In this document: piece by piece, positions 26,205 through 35,988 of the stretch
Layout of the letters: each line of letters opens with the position of its first letter
Position numbering within the stretch: position 1 is the first letter of the stretch
From: Pacificimonas sp963710205
Lineage (GTDB): Bacteria > Pseudomonadota > Alphaproteobacteria > Sphingomonadales > Sphingomonadaceae
NCBI GenBank assembly: GCA_963710205.1
Contig: CAVPZG010000005.1
Location: 124,001 to 188,000 of the forward strand
Length of the DNA stretch: 64,000 nt
Reading direction: 5' to 3'
Program-made: the position numbers and the translations under genes
Notes under the pieces: model-generated
Told to the model about the DNA's origin: nothing
The model's database searches: none
The model's input: the letters and a program-made list of their open reading frames with translations, nothing else

Positions 26205-27929
26205 TCAGACCGCGAAAATGGACAGATAAATTGTCGCCACGACGAGGATGATGAGCGACAGCGGTGCGCCCATGCGGGCGAAGTCGCTGAACAGATATCC
26301 GCCAGGCCGCATGACAAGCAGGTTGTTCTGGTGGCCGATGGGCGTCAGGAACGCCGCCGACGCCGCGACCAGGATCATGAGCAGCGCGGCATCCATCGGA
26401 AACCCGCGAATCTCGGCAATCTGGATGGCGAGCGGGCCCATGATGATCGCTGTCGCAACATTATTGAGGATGGCCGAGAGAAGCAGCGTGATCGCGCCCA
26501 TCGTGAAGAGCGCTGACCAGATCGGTGCGCCGGACAGGATATCGGCAAGCCATGTCGAAACCTCCGCCGCGGCGCCGCTGGTCTCGAAACTTTGGCCCAC
26601 CGGGATCATGGCAGCGAGGAGGACGACAACGGTCCAGTCGATGCTGCGGTAAATCTCGTCTGTCGGAAGCAGTCTGAAAGCGGGCATCGCCGCCGCTGCT
26701 GCGACGAAGGCGATCGCGGGCGACACGTCGAAAATGGCTGTCGCCACAATGGAAAGGGCGAAAATGCCGAGAATGCTGGCAGCGCGCTTCAGATCGACGG
26801 CCTGAAGGTCGAGACGGCCGATTTCAAGCAGGCGCGCGGCACCGACGAATTCGGCGATCACGGTGGCGCTCCCATGAATGAACAACTGGTCGCCGGGCGC
26901 GATGGCCATGTCGCGCAAGGGGCGTTTGGCCTTGGCGGCGCGTGGGCCCGCGGACACAATGGCAAGACGGCCTTCGCTGCGCGCGGCGACGGCGTCATAG
27001 CTGCGTCCGATCAGGAAGCTGCCATGGGCGACAGCGGCGCGGATGGTAACGGCATCTGGACTTTCGTCACGCTGATGGACGGCGGTGTATCCGGTGTCTT
27101 CCGCAAGGGTCCAGGGATTCTTGCGGGAAAGAACGAGAACGCGCCGACCGGGGCGTGGGCCCTGTTCCGCGCCCCAGCCGCGCCGACCCGGCTGGTAGAT
27201 CCTGAGGATGCGGGCGCCTTCCTTGCGGAAATTTTCCTTCAGCTGGGGCGAATCGGCGGCGTCTTCGGGAACGATAATCTCATAAACGCGCCAGGGATTG
27301 GCGGCGGCGCGGACCGCGGCGCGGCGTTCGGGAAGCAGACGGAAGCCGACGATGGCCATGTAGATCATGCCGACGATCGAGACGGAAACGCCGACACCGG
27401 TCATGTCGAAAAAGCCAAAACCCTCGCCGATGTGATCGCGGCGGATGGAGGACAGGATCAGGTTAGGCGGTGTCCCGATCAGGGTGGTCATGCCGCCAAG
27501 GATGGTCGCAAAGGCGAGCGGCATCAAAGCGGCGGTCGGCGACCGCTTTGCCTCGATGGCCAGTTTCGAGGCGATCGGCATGGCGATGACGAGCGCGGCG
27601 ATATTGTTCATGAACGCACTGAGGACCGCGCCGACGATCATCACGAAGAAAAGCTGAACCTGAAACGAAGCATCGCTGTTGGCGAGGCGGGCGGTGAGAG
27701 CGGTCGCGACGCCGGACAGCTCTATGGCGCGGCCAATGACGAGAACGGCGGCGACAGTGATGACGGCGGGATCGGCGAAGCCCGCAAACGCCTCTCGCGG
27801 TGCGACCAGGCCGAAGGCGACGCACAATATGAGGGAGATGAGCGCGACGAGATCGGCGCGGACCCGGTCCGAGACAAAGAGAACGAGCGCGACGACGAGC
27901 ACCCCCGCACTGATGAGTGCCGGGTTCAT
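26205..27929 (-). CDS. SLC13-family permease with TrkA-C domains
   Basis: Inner membrane transporter of 574 residues. Two transmembrane blocks (about residues 1-190 and 390-574) flank a soluble middle region with two TrkA-C (RCK-C) like domains, visible as LIGRSYDAVAARSEGRLAIV and MAIAPGDQLFIHGSATVIAE. MNNIAALVIAMPIA, GGMTTLIGTPPNLILSSIRR and LNNVATAIIMGPLA are typical of SLC13/DASS anion transporters. The substrate (sulfate, dicarboxylate or another anion) cannot be told. Confidence 0.9.
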   Translation of the reverse strand: MNPALISAGVLVVALVLFVSDRVRADLVALISLILCVAFGLVAPREAFAGFADPAVITVAAVLVIGRAIELSGVATALTARLANSDASFQVQLFFVMIVGAVLSAFMNNIAALVIAMPIASKLAIEAKRSPTAALMPLAFATILGGMTTLIGTPPNLILSSIRRDHIGEGFGFFDMTGVGVSVSIVGMIYMAIVGFRLLPERRAAVRAAANPWRVYEIIVPEDAADSPQLKENFRKEGARILRIYQPGRRGWGAEQGPRPGRRVLVLSRKNPWTLAEDTGYTAVHQRDESPDAVTIRAAVAHGSFLIGRSYDAVAARSEGRLAIVSAGPRAAKAKRPLRDMAIAPGDQLFIHGSATVIAEFVGAARLLEIGRLDLQAVDLKRAASILGIFALSIVATAIFDVSPAIAFVAAAAAMPAFRLLPTDEIYRSIDWTVVVLLAAMIPVGQSFETSGAAAEVSTWLADILSGAPIWSALFTMGAITLLLSAILNNVATAIIMGPLAIQIAEIRGFPMDAALLMILVAASAAFLTPIGHQNNLLVMRPGGYLFSDFARMGAPLSLIILVVATIYLSIFAV

Positions 27930-28004
27930 TCAGAATTGCTCATGTTCGTCCTCGTCCCCATCAGCGCAGCTATAGAGCGGCGAACGGGGGGGACAAATGA
28001 TTTG

Positions 28005-28817
28005 TCATGCAGCGCCCGCCAGTTCGGTGACGTAATGGCTGGCGATGCGGCCGGACCGTGCGCCGCGATTGGTGGCGAAGCGGATGGCCGCGCTGTCGTC
28101 GATGGAAAGGCCCTTCGCGGCGGCGAGGCTGCGGCAGATCGCAAGATAATCGTCCTGGCTGCAGGCGTGAAAGCCAAGGGACAGTCCGAAGCGTTCCGCG
28201 AGGGCGAGGCGGTCGTCGAGCGTGTCGCGCGGATTGACGCTGCCGGCCGCCTCGTTTTCGGACAGATCCCGTTTTACCAGATGCCTGCGGTTGGAGGTTA
28301 CGACGAGGCGGCAATTGCCGGGACGCGCCTCCACGCCGCCGTCGAGAACAGAGCGGAGGTGGCGCAGGCTGGCCTCCTCGTCGACGCCAAGGTCGTCGAT
28401 GAAGACAAGGAATTGCCGGGATATTCCCGCAAGCCGCGAAAACAGGTCCGGCAGATCGGCAAGGCGGTCCGCGCCGACCTGCACCAGCGGCAGACCGACA
28501 TGAGCCGCGACAGCCCGGACAAGGGCGCTTTTGCCCATGCCGCGGGCGCCCCACAGAAGGACGTCATGTGCCGGACGCGCGCGGCCGTGACGCTGCGTGT
28601 TTTCCAAGAGGGCCGCCTTTTGCATGTCGATGGCGGCGAACGCGGACAGCGGCATGGCGTCCATATCCCGGACCGCCTGCATGCCGGCATGCGTCCATAG
28701 ATAGGCGGGTGCGGCGGACAGGTCCGGGTCCGTGCGCGGCGGTGCCAGCCGCTCCAGCGCGTCCGCGATGCGCGCCAGCAAGGTCTGTTGTGTCTCGTCC
28801 ATTGCACGTCCGGTCAT
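28005..28817 (-). CDS. DUF815-type AAA ATPase
   Basis: ATP-binding protein of 270 residues. Walker A is WGARGMGKSALVRA, Walker B is FLVFIDDLG, and VVTSNRRHLVKRD and LDDRLALAERFG fit the DUF815 family of AAA-like proteins. ATG 28817 or ATG 28802 (MDETQQ) could be the start. It is divergent from yajC with 44 bp between starts. The cellular role of the family is unknown. Confidence 0.9.
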   Translation of the reverse strand: MTGRAMDETQQTLLARIADALERLAPPRTDPDLSAAPAYLWTHAGMQAVRDMDAMPLSAFAAIDMQKAALLENTQRHGRARPAHDVLLWGARGMGKSALVRAVAAHVGLPLVQVGADRLADLPDLFSRLAGISRQFLVFIDDLGVDEEASLRHLRSVLDGGVEARPGNCRLVVTSNRRHLVKRDLSENEAAGSVNPRDTLDDRLALAERFGLSLGFHACSQDDYLAICRSLAAAKGLSIDDSAAIRFATNRGARSGRIASHYVTELAGAA

Positions 28818-28861
28818 GGCCGCCTAAGTAGCGCCCGCACACTGACAGCCAAGAGATTTTC

Positions 28862-29206
28862 ATGTTTTCCTTTCCCGCTTATGCGCAGGCCGCCGCTCCC
28901 CCTAGCGGTGTTGCCGGTTTTCTTGCCGGTCCTATCCCGCTTTTCGTCGGCCTCGGTCTGATCTGGTATTTCCTGCTTATCAGGCCCCAGCAGCGCCGCA
29001 TGAAGGCGCACAAGGAGATGATCGCGGCGGTGAAACGCGGCGATACCGTGGTCACCGCCGGCGGCCTGGTTGGCAAGGTCAAGAAGGTGCGCGACGACGA
29101 CAATGAGATCGAGGTCGAACTCAATCCCGGCAATGTCGTGAAGGTCGTGCGCGGCACGCTTGCCGAGGTTCGCCTGCCGGTCGCGGCCAAGGCGGCGAAC
29201 GATTAA
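28862..29206 (+). CDS. yajC: preprotein translocase subunit YajC
   Basis: Protein of 114 residues with one N-terminal membrane segment (PIPLFVGLGLIWYFLLI) directly followed by RPQQRRMKAHKEM, then the soluble KRGDTVVTAGGLVGKV and EIEVELNPGNVVKVV blocks typical of YajC. It is part of the holo-translocon with SecDF. It is 4 bp upstream of secD, giving the usual yajC-secD-secF order. Confidence 0.96.
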   Translation: MFSFPAYAQAAAPPSGVAGFLAGPIPLFVGLGLIWYFLLIRPQQRRMKAHKEMIAAVKRGDTVVTAGGLVGKVKKVRDDDNEIEVELNPGNVVKVVRGTLAEVRLPVAAKAAND

Positions 29207-29210
29207 ATAA

Positions 29211-30803
29211 ATGCTCGATTTTTCCAAGGGCAAGATCTGGGCGATCATCCTCGCCATTCTGGCGGGGTTCTGGTTCGCGCTGCCGAACGTCTTTCCCGAA
29301 AGCACGGTTGCGACCTGGCCTGATCCCCTGCCCAGATCGCAGATGAACCTGGGGCTCGACCTGCGCGGTGGCAGCCACCTGCTGCTGGAGGCGGATACGG
29401 ACAGCCTGTTCAAGACGCGCCTGGAGACCCTGGAGGGCAGCGTTTCCGATTCCATGCGCCGCGCCGACGGCGGCCGCATTGCAATTGGCGATGTCTCGCT
29501 GACCGGCGACCGCCTGAGCTTTCTGGTCCGCGACATGTCGCGCGTGGATGAGGCGGTCGACATTTCCCGCCAGCTGACCGCCCCGATTGGCGTGACCGGC
29601 GCGCGCGATTTCGATGTCAGCATCGTCGATGGCAACCGCATCATCTTCACACCGACGGACCAGGGCAATGTACAGGCGGTCGACGCGGCCATGCTGCAGG
29701 CTGTCGAGGTTATCCGCCGCCGTATCGACGAACTGGGCACGCGCGAGCCGAACATCGTACGTCAGGGCGACGAGCGTATCGTCGTGCAGGTGCCGGGCTT
29801 TGACGATCCACAGGCCCTGAAAGACTTGCTCGGCAAGACCGCGAAGCTGGAATTCAAGCTCGTCGATCTGGAGGCGAGCCAGGAACAGCTGGCCAGCGGA
29901 CGCGCGCCTGCCGGAAGCGAAATCCTGCCCAATGCCGACACCGGCTTTCCCATGGCGGTGAAGCGCCGCGCGATCATAACGGGCGATCAGCTGGTCGATG
30001 CGCAGCAGACCTTTCAGGAAGGGCAGGCGGTCGTCAATTTCCGTTTCGATTCGACAGGCGCCCAGCGGTTTGCGCGCGTGACACGCGAGAATGTCGGGAA
30101 GCCCTTCGCCATCATTCTCGACGACCGCATCATATCGGCGCCGACCATACAGTCGCCGATCCTTGGTGGTTCTGGTGTCATTTCCGGCAATTTCACGACG
30201 GAAAGCGCCAATGAGCTCGCCATCCTGCTGCGATCAGGCAAGCTGCCGGTCGAGTTGCAGGTGGTGGAGGAGCGCACCGTCGGACCTGACCTTGGCAAGG
30301 AATCCATCGAGGCGGGGACAAAGGCGTCCATTCTTGCCGTCGCGCTCGTCATGATCTTCATGTTCGTCACCTATGGCCGGTTTGGCATGTGGTCGAATAT
30401 CGCCCTCGTGTTCAACCTCGTGATGATTGTTGGCGTGATGAGCCTGCTCGGCGCCACCCTGACGCTGCCCGGTCTTGCGGGCTTCGTGCTGACGGTCGGC
30501 GCGGCGGTGGACGCCAACGTGCTGATCAACGAACGCATCCGCGAGGAGCTGAGAAAGGGAAGGCGGGTCATTCAGGCGGTCGAGACCGGCTATGAGCAGG
30601 CCAGCCGCACCATCTGGGACGCCAATGTCACCAACATCATCGCCGCCGTCATCATGTTCTGGCTGGGCAGCGGTCCGATCAAGGGCTTTGCCGTCGTTCT
30701 GACGATCGGCATCATCACCAGCGTCTTCACCGCCGTTACCGTCACGCGCCTGTTCGCGTCGCTGTGGCTGCGGCGCAACCGTCCGCAGGAGATTACGCTA
30801 TGA
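29211..30803 (+). CDS. secD: protein translocase subunit SecD
   Basis: Membrane protein of 530 residues that, with SecF, uses the proton gradient to pull preproteins through SecYEG. It has one N-terminal helix, a large periplasmic region beginning GLDLRGGSHLLLEAD, containing RRRIDELGTREP and FRFDSTGAQRFARVT, and five C-terminal helices with VGAAVDANVLINERIREELR (shown here to Arg). The stop overlaps the secF start as ATGA. Confidence 0.97.
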   Translation: MLDFSKGKIWAIILAILAGFWFALPNVFPESTVATWPDPLPRSQMNLGLDLRGGSHLLLEADTDSLFKTRLETLEGSVSDSMRRADGGRIAIGDVSLTGDRLSFLVRDMSRVDEAVDISRQLTAPIGVTGARDFDVSIVDGNRIIFTPTDQGNVQAVDAAMLQAVEVIRRRIDELGTREPNIVRQGDERIVVQVPGFDDPQALKDLLGKTAKLEFKLVDLEASQEQLASGRAPAGSEILPNADTGFPMAVKRRAIITGDQLVDAQQTFQEGQAVVNFRFDSTGAQRFARVTRENVGKPFAIILDDRIISAPTIQSPILGGSGVISGNFTTESANELAILLRSGKLPVELQVVEERTVGPDLGKESIEAGTKASILAVALVMIFMFVTYGRFGMWSNIALVFNLVMIVGVMSLLGATLTLPGLAGFVLTVGAAVDANVLINERIREELRKGRRVIQAVETGYEQASRTIWDANVTNIIAAVIMFWLGSGPIKGFAVVLTIGIITSVFTAVTVTRLFASLWLRRNRPQEITL

Positions 30804-31759
30804 AACTCCTGAAACTCGTCCCCGACGATACCAATATCGGTTTTGTGAAGTGGCGCTATGTCGGCGTCGGTGTCACGCTGTTTCTGGTCGTCATGTCGAT
30901 TGTTGGCCTCGCCACGCGCGGGCTGACCTATGGTGTGGACTTCGCAGGCGGCGTGACACTGCAGATGTCATTTGAGGAGCCCGCCGATGTGCCGGCGCTG
31001 CGCGACCGGGTGGCGGCTCTTGGGGTTGCCGATTTCAAGATACAGGAGTTCGGCGAGCCCAACGACGTGCGTATCCAGCTTCCCCTTCCCGACAGTGACG
31101 ATGCCGAGGCGGTGCAGCGCCTCAACCAGCGCATCTTCGATGACATCAAGTCGGCCTATCCCGACGCGACGCTCGATAGTCAGGATATCGTCTCCGGCAA
31201 GGTGTCGAACGAGCTGATCCGCGACGGCACGCTCGCCGCGATCCTCGCGATGGTCGGTGTTGCCGCCTATATCTGGATCCGCTTCGAGTGGCAGTTCGGC
31301 GTCGGCGCGCTGATCGCGCTGGTGCATGACGTCGTGATCGCATTGGGCCTTTTTGCCTGGACCAGCCTGCAGTTCGACCTGAACATCATCGCCGCCCTGC
31401 TGACGATCATCGGCTATTCGCTGAACGACACCATCGTCAATTATGACCGTATCCGGGAAAATCTGCGAAAATACCGCAAGATGGAAATGGTGCCGCTGCT
31501 GGATCTGTCGATTAACGAGATGCTGGCGCGAACGGTGATGACATCCTTGACCATGGCGGTCGCGCTGATCGCCCTGATCGTCTTTGGCGGCGAGGTCCTG
31601 TTTGGCTTCACGCTCGCCATGCTGGTCGGCATTGTCGTCGGTACCTATTCCTCCATCTATGTCGCCGGTCCGATCCTGATCTGGCTGGGCGTCGGTCCCA
31701 ACAGTTTCCTGCCGGAAGAACAGGGCAGCGCGGAACGGGTGGACGCCAAGAAGGCCTGA
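30800..31759 (+). CDS. secF: protein translocase subunit SecF
   Basis: Partner of SecD, 319 residues from ATG 30800, which overlaps the secD stop by four bases. This start is preferred over an in-frame codon 36 bp upstream because it gives the normal SecF N-terminus (KLLKLVPDDTNIGFVKWR). It shows six transmembrane segments, GVDFAGGVTLQMSFEEP in the periplasmic part and YSLNDTIVNYDRIRENLRKY in helix 4-5, the conserved SecF motif. Confidence 0.97.
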   Translation: MKLLKLVPDDTNIGFVKWRYVGVGVTLFLVVMSIVGLATRGLTYGVDFAGGVTLQMSFEEPADVPALRDRVAALGVADFKIQEFGEPNDVRIQLPLPDSDDAEAVQRLNQRIFDDIKSAYPDATLDSQDIVSGKVSNELIRDGTLAAILAMVGVAAYIWIRFEWQFGVGALIALVHDVVIALGLFAWTSLQFDLNIIAALLTIIGYSLNDTIVNYDRIRENLRKYRKMEMVPLLDLSINEMLARTVMTSLTMAVALIALIVFGGEVLFGFTLAMLVGIVVGTYSSIYVAGPILIWLGVGPNSFLPEEQGSAERVDAKKA

Positions 31760-31762
31760 TCC

Positions 31763-32143
31763 ATGGCCTTCGAGGAAATGCACGGTCCCGCTGGAAGCAA
31801 GCGTATCGAGGCGGTGCGCGGCGCGCATTTCGTCGTTGGCGGCACAGCCATCGAAGGCGCGTTTTTGATCTGGCCCGAAGGACTGCAGCCGGTTGAGGGG
31901 GCCGCTGTCGCCGATCTGACGGAAGACAGCTTTGCGCCGCTGTTCGCACTGGACGTGCCGCGCGACGTGCTGCTGATCGGCAGCGGCACGGACATGCGCT
32001 GGCCGGATTTCGCCCTGCTGAAAGCCTTGCGCGGGCGCGGCCTGGGGCCCGAGGTCATGGACAGCCGGGCGGCGGCGCGGACCTATAACCTGCTGTTGGC
32101 GGAAGAGCGCGCGGTCGCGGCGCTGATCCTGCCGCTAGGCTGA
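31763..32143 (+). CDS. Mth938-like domain protein
   Basis: Soluble protein of 126 residues of the Mth938/DUF498 family, which also includes the mitochondrial complex I assembly factor NDUFAF3. FLIWPEGLQPV, VLLIGSGTDMRWP and VMDSRAAARTYNLLLAEER are the family blocks. It follows secF by 3 bp, an arrangement common in alphaproteobacteria, so it is probably co-transcribed. Its bacterial role is not established. Confidence 0.9.
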   Translation: MAFEEMHGPAGSKRIEAVRGAHFVVGGTAIEGAFLIWPEGLQPVEGAAVADLTEDSFAPLFALDVPRDVLLIGSGTDMRWPDFALLKALRGRGLGPEVMDSRAAARTYNLLLAEERAVAALILPLG

Positions 32144-32173
32144 TATCCGAAGAGTTCCTCGTCTTTGCCGGGA

Positions 32174-33331
32174 TCAGTTTTTCCCGGCCATCAGGGCAAG
32201 ATGATCATATAGCAGCTGCGTATTGCGCTCCCACGAAAAGGGTTCCGCCGCCGCGCGCGCCGCCGCGGGCGACGGCAATGCCGCCAGCAGGTCCTGCACG
32301 GCGTTGGCCAGGCGGACCGGATTCGTGTCGACGGGAATCAATTTGCCCACGGCCGGGTCGACCAGTTCAGCGGCCCCGCCGACATTGGTGCTGACGACAG
32401 GGGTTCCCGACGCCAGCGCCTCCACCCAGACATTGGCAAGCCCCTCGCTGACAGAGGCGTGGACGAGCACGTGCGCCGCTGCCATGCGCGCCGGCAACTG
32501 GTCATGCGGCAGGCGGCCGGTCATGGTCACCCGGTCGCCAAGGTCCAGGCGTTCGATATGGCGTTCCAGGCTGCCTTGTTCCGGACCGGCCCCAATGATT
32601 TCCAGCCGCGCGTCCGGCAGGTGCGCCATCATTTCTATGATCATGTTGATGCGTTTGCCGGGGACAAGATTGCTGGCGGCGACGAGCAGGGTCCCCTCCG
32701 CCTTTGGTGCGGCACCCGGATGGAAATGATCCATGTCGACACCGGTATAATGGACAGAGATGCGCTCCCGCGGCAGCCCCAGTTTCACCATGTCGTCGCG
32801 CAGGGCCTTCGACACGGCCAGCATGCCGTTGGAATGTCGGCCCGCGCCCATCATCTGACGGCGCGCGCGATGTTTCCGGCCCCAGAGGCGGATGTCAGAT
32901 CCGCGTGCCTTGACCGAGAAGGGCAGTCCGAGAGCGCGGCTGGCATCGAGCGCAGCGACCGAATCCGGGAAGAAGAATTCGCAGTCGATGACATCGAACG
33001 GCGTCTTTGCATGCAGGGACTTCGCCAGCGGCACGACGGCGCGCGACATCGCCTTGGCATTGAAACGCCAGCCAATGGCGGGCAGTGACGAATAGCGCGG
33101 ATGATGCACGGTGACGCCGCCGCGCTCCTCGCAGGCGGGAATGTCCCTGAGATTCGCATAGGGAAGTTTCGGCAGATTAAGGGATAGCGGAAATTCCTGC
33201 ACCGGTGCGATGACCGTCAGATCGACATCCTCCCGCGCCGCCAGCCGCTCGGTCTGGCGGGCGATAAACCCGCCGAGTCCGGGCTGTACGCTGTTGGGAT
33301 AAAGCGATGACAGGGTGAGAACGCGCAACAT
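32174..33331 (-). CDS. glycosyltransferase family 4 protein
   Basis: GT-B fold glycosyltransferase of 385 residues. The N-terminal domain begins VLTLSSLYPNSVQPGLGGF. The C-terminal nucleotide-sugar domain has LLVAASNLVPGKRINMIIE, LEIIGAGPEQGSLERHIERL, VTMTGRLPHDQLPARMAAA and the acidic SVSEGLANVWVEALASGTPV signature of GT4. It probably adds a sugar to a polysaccharide or lipid carrier. It converges on the Mth938 gene and stands alone, so the acceptor is unknown. Confidence 0.9.
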   Translation of the reverse strand: MLRVLTLSSLYPNSVQPGLGGFIARQTERLAAREDVDLTVIAPVQEFPLSLNLPKLPYANLRDIPACEERGGVTVHHPRYSSLPAIGWRFNAKAMSRAVVPLAKSLHAKTPFDVIDCEFFFPDSVAALDASRALGLPFSVKARGSDIRLWGRKHRARRQMMGAGRHSNGMLAVSKALRDDMVKLGLPRERISVHYTGVDMDHFHPGAAPKAEGTLLVAASNLVPGKRINMIIEMMAHLPDARLEIIGAGPEQGSLERHIERLDLGDRVTMTGRLPHDQLPARMAAAHVLVHASVSEGLANVWVEALASGTPVVSTNVGGAAELVDPAVGKLIPVDTNPVRLANAVQDLLAALPSPAAARAAAEPFSWERNTQLLYDHLALMAGKN

Positions 33332-33418
33332 CGCGCCCTGCTAGCGGGGGACGCGCCCTTAGGGAAGCGTAAGCAAATCATTTGGCGTTGCGGCGCTGGC
33401 GGGTTAGGCTGGGCTCAT

Positions 33419-34204
33419 ATGAACATGTCATCTTTTTCGCGCACTGCGCTTATCGCCCTTTCCGCCACGCTTGGCCTGACTGCCTGTGCGGGTGGCGGCA
33501 GGACGAACGACGTCATAGACCGCAAATATGTCGCCCGCGATGTCGCGACGCTCTACACGCTCGGCAGGGATACGCTCGACAGGGGACGGTACAAGCAGGC
33601 CGCGATCATCTTTGACGAGGTCGAACGTCAGCACCCCTACAGCGTCTGGGCGCGGCGCGCGCAGCTGATGAGTGCCTTCAGCTATTATACGGCAAAGGAA
33701 TATCAGGACGCCATCGGCGCGGCGCAGCGGTTCCTGCAGCTGCATCCCGGCAACAAGGATGCGCCCTATGCCTATTATCTGATCGCGCTGAGCCAGTATG
33801 AGCAGATTGAGGACGTGCAGCGCGACCAGGCGACGACCCTGCAGGCGCTGACGTCGCTGACGGAACTGACGCGGCGCTATCCGAACACGAAATACGCCGC
33901 CGACGCGCGGCTGAAGATCGATCTGGCGCGCGACCATCTGGCGGGCAAGGAAATGGAAATCGGCCGGTTCTACCAGGAGCGTCGCCAGTATATCGCCGCC
34001 GTGAAGCGGTTCGAAAATGTGGTCACGACCTATGACACGACCAGTCATACGCCGGAAGCGCTGCACAGGCTGGTGGAATCCTATCTGCTGCTGGGGATCC
34101 CGCAGGAGGCGCGGCGCACGGCGGCTGTGCTGAGCGCGAACTATCCCGGCTCGAAATGGTATCAGCGCAGCTATGAGCTGATCCAGAAATACGGCTCGGC
34201 CTGA
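33419..34204 (+). CDS. bamD: outer membrane assembly lipoprotein BamD
   Basis: Component of the BAM complex that inserts barrels such as the TonB receptors of this window. It has 261 residues with signal peptide and lipobox LGLTAC (Cys at about 23), then TPR-like repeats visible as YKQAAIIFDEVERQHPYSVW, YQDAIGAAQRFLQLHPGNKD and YIAAVKRFENVVTTYDTTSH. Length and repeat content match BamD. recN follows 53 bp downstream, the usual alphaproteobacterial neighbour. Confidence 0.95.
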   Translation: MNMSSFSRTALIALSATLGLTACAGGGRTNDVIDRKYVARDVATLYTLGRDTLDRGRYKQAAIIFDEVERQHPYSVWARRAQLMSAFSYYTAKEYQDAIGAAQRFLQLHPGNKDAPYAYYLIALSQYEQIEDVQRDQATTLQALTSLTELTRRYPNTKYAADARLKIDLARDHLAGKEMEIGRFYQERRQYIAAVKRFENVVTTYDTTSHTPEALHRLVESYLLLGIPQEARRTAAVLSANYPGSKWYQRSYELIQKYGSA

Positions 34205-34257
34205 CGGCGAACAACTCCCCACTTGGTTGCTGCTTTGTTCCGCGCTAGAGCGGGCCG

Positions 34258-35916
34258 ATGCTGACCGCGCTGACCATCTCAGACGTGCTGCTGATCGAGG
34301 CGCTTGACCTCGACATGCGTGCTGGCCTGACCGTCCTGACAGGCGAGACGGGCGCGGGAAAGTCCATATTGCTGGACAGCCTGGGCCTGGCCCTGGGCGC
34401 GCGTGCCGAGAGCGGTCTGGTGCGTGCGGGCGCGGAAAAAGCTCAGGTATCCGCCAGTTTCACACTGCCCGCCGGTCACCCACTGCGCGCGCATCTGGCC
34501 GAACAGGATATCGATGTCGGCGACGATGACATCATTGTGCGCCGAACCGTCAAGGCGGATGGCGGCAGCCGTGCATGGATCAACGACCAGCCGGTCAGCG
34601 CGTCGCTGCTTAAGGAGACCGGCGCGATGCTGGTCGAGATTCACGGCCAGCATGACGAACGCGGGCTGCTTGATCCGAAGGGGCACCGCGACCTGCTGGA
34701 CCTGTTCGGCGGGCTTGAGCCTGAAAAGGCGACATGCGCGGCGGCCCATGCGGACTGGCGCGCGGCCACAAAGGCGCTGGCGGCCCGGAAGGACGATATC
34801 GAGGCGGCGGCGCGGGACAGAGAATATCTGGAACATAGCATCGAGGAAATCACTGCCTTTGCCCCGCGCCCCGGCGAGGAGGCCGAACTGGCGGGCGAGC
34901 GCAAGGCCATGCTGGATGGACAGAAGGCCGCCGAGGATCTGGGCGCGGTTCAGGACGAACTGTCGGGGTCGAAGGGCGGGCTGGCGAAAATGCGTGCGGC
35001 CGCGCGGCGGCTGGAGCGGATCGCCGAGCTGCATCCGGCGCTGTCGGAGGCGCTTGCGGCGCTCGACCGTGCGCTCATTGAAACCGACGAGGCGGAGCGT
35101 CAGCTGAACGAGGCGGAACGTGCGCTCGCCTATGACGAGGCGCATCTGAACGCGGCGGAGGAACGGCTGTTCGACATGCGCGCGCTGGCGCGAAAGCACC
35201 GCGTCCAGCCAGACATGCTGGCCGACCTTCTGGAAACCATGCAGGCGCGTTTGACCGGGATTGACGAAGGCACGGCGGACCTTGCGCGGCTGGAAGCGGC
35301 CGTCGCGACGACGCGGGACGCCTTTGAAGCGGCGGCGGTGAAACTGACGGCGGCGCGCCGGAAGGCCGCCGCACGGCTGGACGGCGCGATGGCAGCGGAA
35401 CTGCCGCCGCTGAAACTCGATGCGGCGCGCTTTCGCACAGTGATCGAGCCGCTGCCCGAGCGCGCGTGGAGCGGCGCAGGGGCAGACGCCGTGTTCTTTG
35501 AGATTTCCACCAATCCGGGATCGGATTTCGGCCCGCTGATCAAGATCGCATCGGGCGGGGAGCTGTCGCGCTTCATTCTGGCGCTGAAGGTCGCGCTGGC
35601 GGCGGCGGGAACGGCGGGAACCATGATCTTTGACGAGATCGACCGCGGCGTCGGCGGAGCGACCGCGAGCGCCATTGGCGACCGTCTGCATCGGCTGGCC
35701 GAAGAGTCCCAGGTGCTGGTCGTTACGCACAGCCCGCAGGTCGCGGCGCGTGGCCGCGCGCATTTCCGAATTGCGAAAAGCGCGGATGGCAATGTGACGC
35801 GGACGGACGTGGCGACGCTTTCCGATGCCGAGCGGCGCGAGGAGATCGCGCGGATGCTGTCGGCTGCCGAAGTGACGGACGAGGCAAGGGCGCAGGCGGA
35901 CCGGTTGCTCGCTTAG
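34258..35916 (+). CDS. recN: DNA repair protein RecN
   Basis: SMC-like ATPase of 552 residues acting in double-strand break repair. Walker A is LTGETGAGKSILLDSL near residue 30, followed by EIHGQHDERGLLDPKGHRD. A central alpha-helical coiled-coil region spans about residues 150-370. The C-terminal half of the ATPase has IASGGELSRFILALKVAL and TMIFDEIDRGVGGATASAIG, then THSPQVAARG. The protein is complete. Confidence 0.97.
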   Translation: MLTALTISDVLLIEALDLDMRAGLTVLTGETGAGKSILLDSLGLALGARAESGLVRAGAEKAQVSASFTLPAGHPLRAHLAEQDIDVGDDDIIVRRTVKADGGSRAWINDQPVSASLLKETGAMLVEIHGQHDERGLLDPKGHRDLLDLFGGLEPEKATCAAAHADWRAATKALAARKDDIEAAARDREYLEHSIEEITAFAPRPGEEAELAGERKAMLDGQKAAEDLGAVQDELSGSKGGLAKMRAAARRLERIAELHPALSEALAALDRALIETDEAERQLNEAERALAYDEAHLNAAEERLFDMRALARKHRVQPDMLADLLETMQARLTGIDEGTADLARLEAAVATTRDAFEAAAVKLTAARRKAAARLDGAMAAELPPLKLDAARFRTVIEPLPERAWSGAGADAVFFEISTNPGSDFGPLIKIASGGELSRFILALKVALAAAGTAGTMIFDEIDRGVGGATASAIGDRLHRLAEESQVLVVTHSPQVAARGRAHFRIAKSADGNVTRTDVATLSDAERREEIARMLSAAEVTDEARAQADRLLA

Positions 35917-35939
35917 GCTCTTGCCATTTGCAATCAAGG

Positions 35940-35967
35940 CGTCATTCCGGCCTTCGCCGGAATGACG
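35940..35967. repeat. palindromic intergenic repeat unit
   Basis: CGTCATTCCGGC-CTTC-GCCGGAATGACG is a perfect 12-bp inverted repeat with a 4-base loop, between recN and ligA. The same family of sequence recurs inside glyS at 49196-49293, so it is a dispersed repeat. It may also terminate recN transcription. It includes an in-frame ATG (35962), which is therefore unlikely to be the ligA start. Confidence 0.85.
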
Positions 35968-35988
35968 GCTGCGGTTATAGGGCGGAAC

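Noticed and set aside
26592..28700. 702-codon plus-strand open frame opposite the SLC13 permease and DUF815 genes
   Set aside because: It lies antisense to two well-supported genes and its protein is low-complexity Asp/Gly/Arg/Ala-rich, as produced by high-GC antisense frames.
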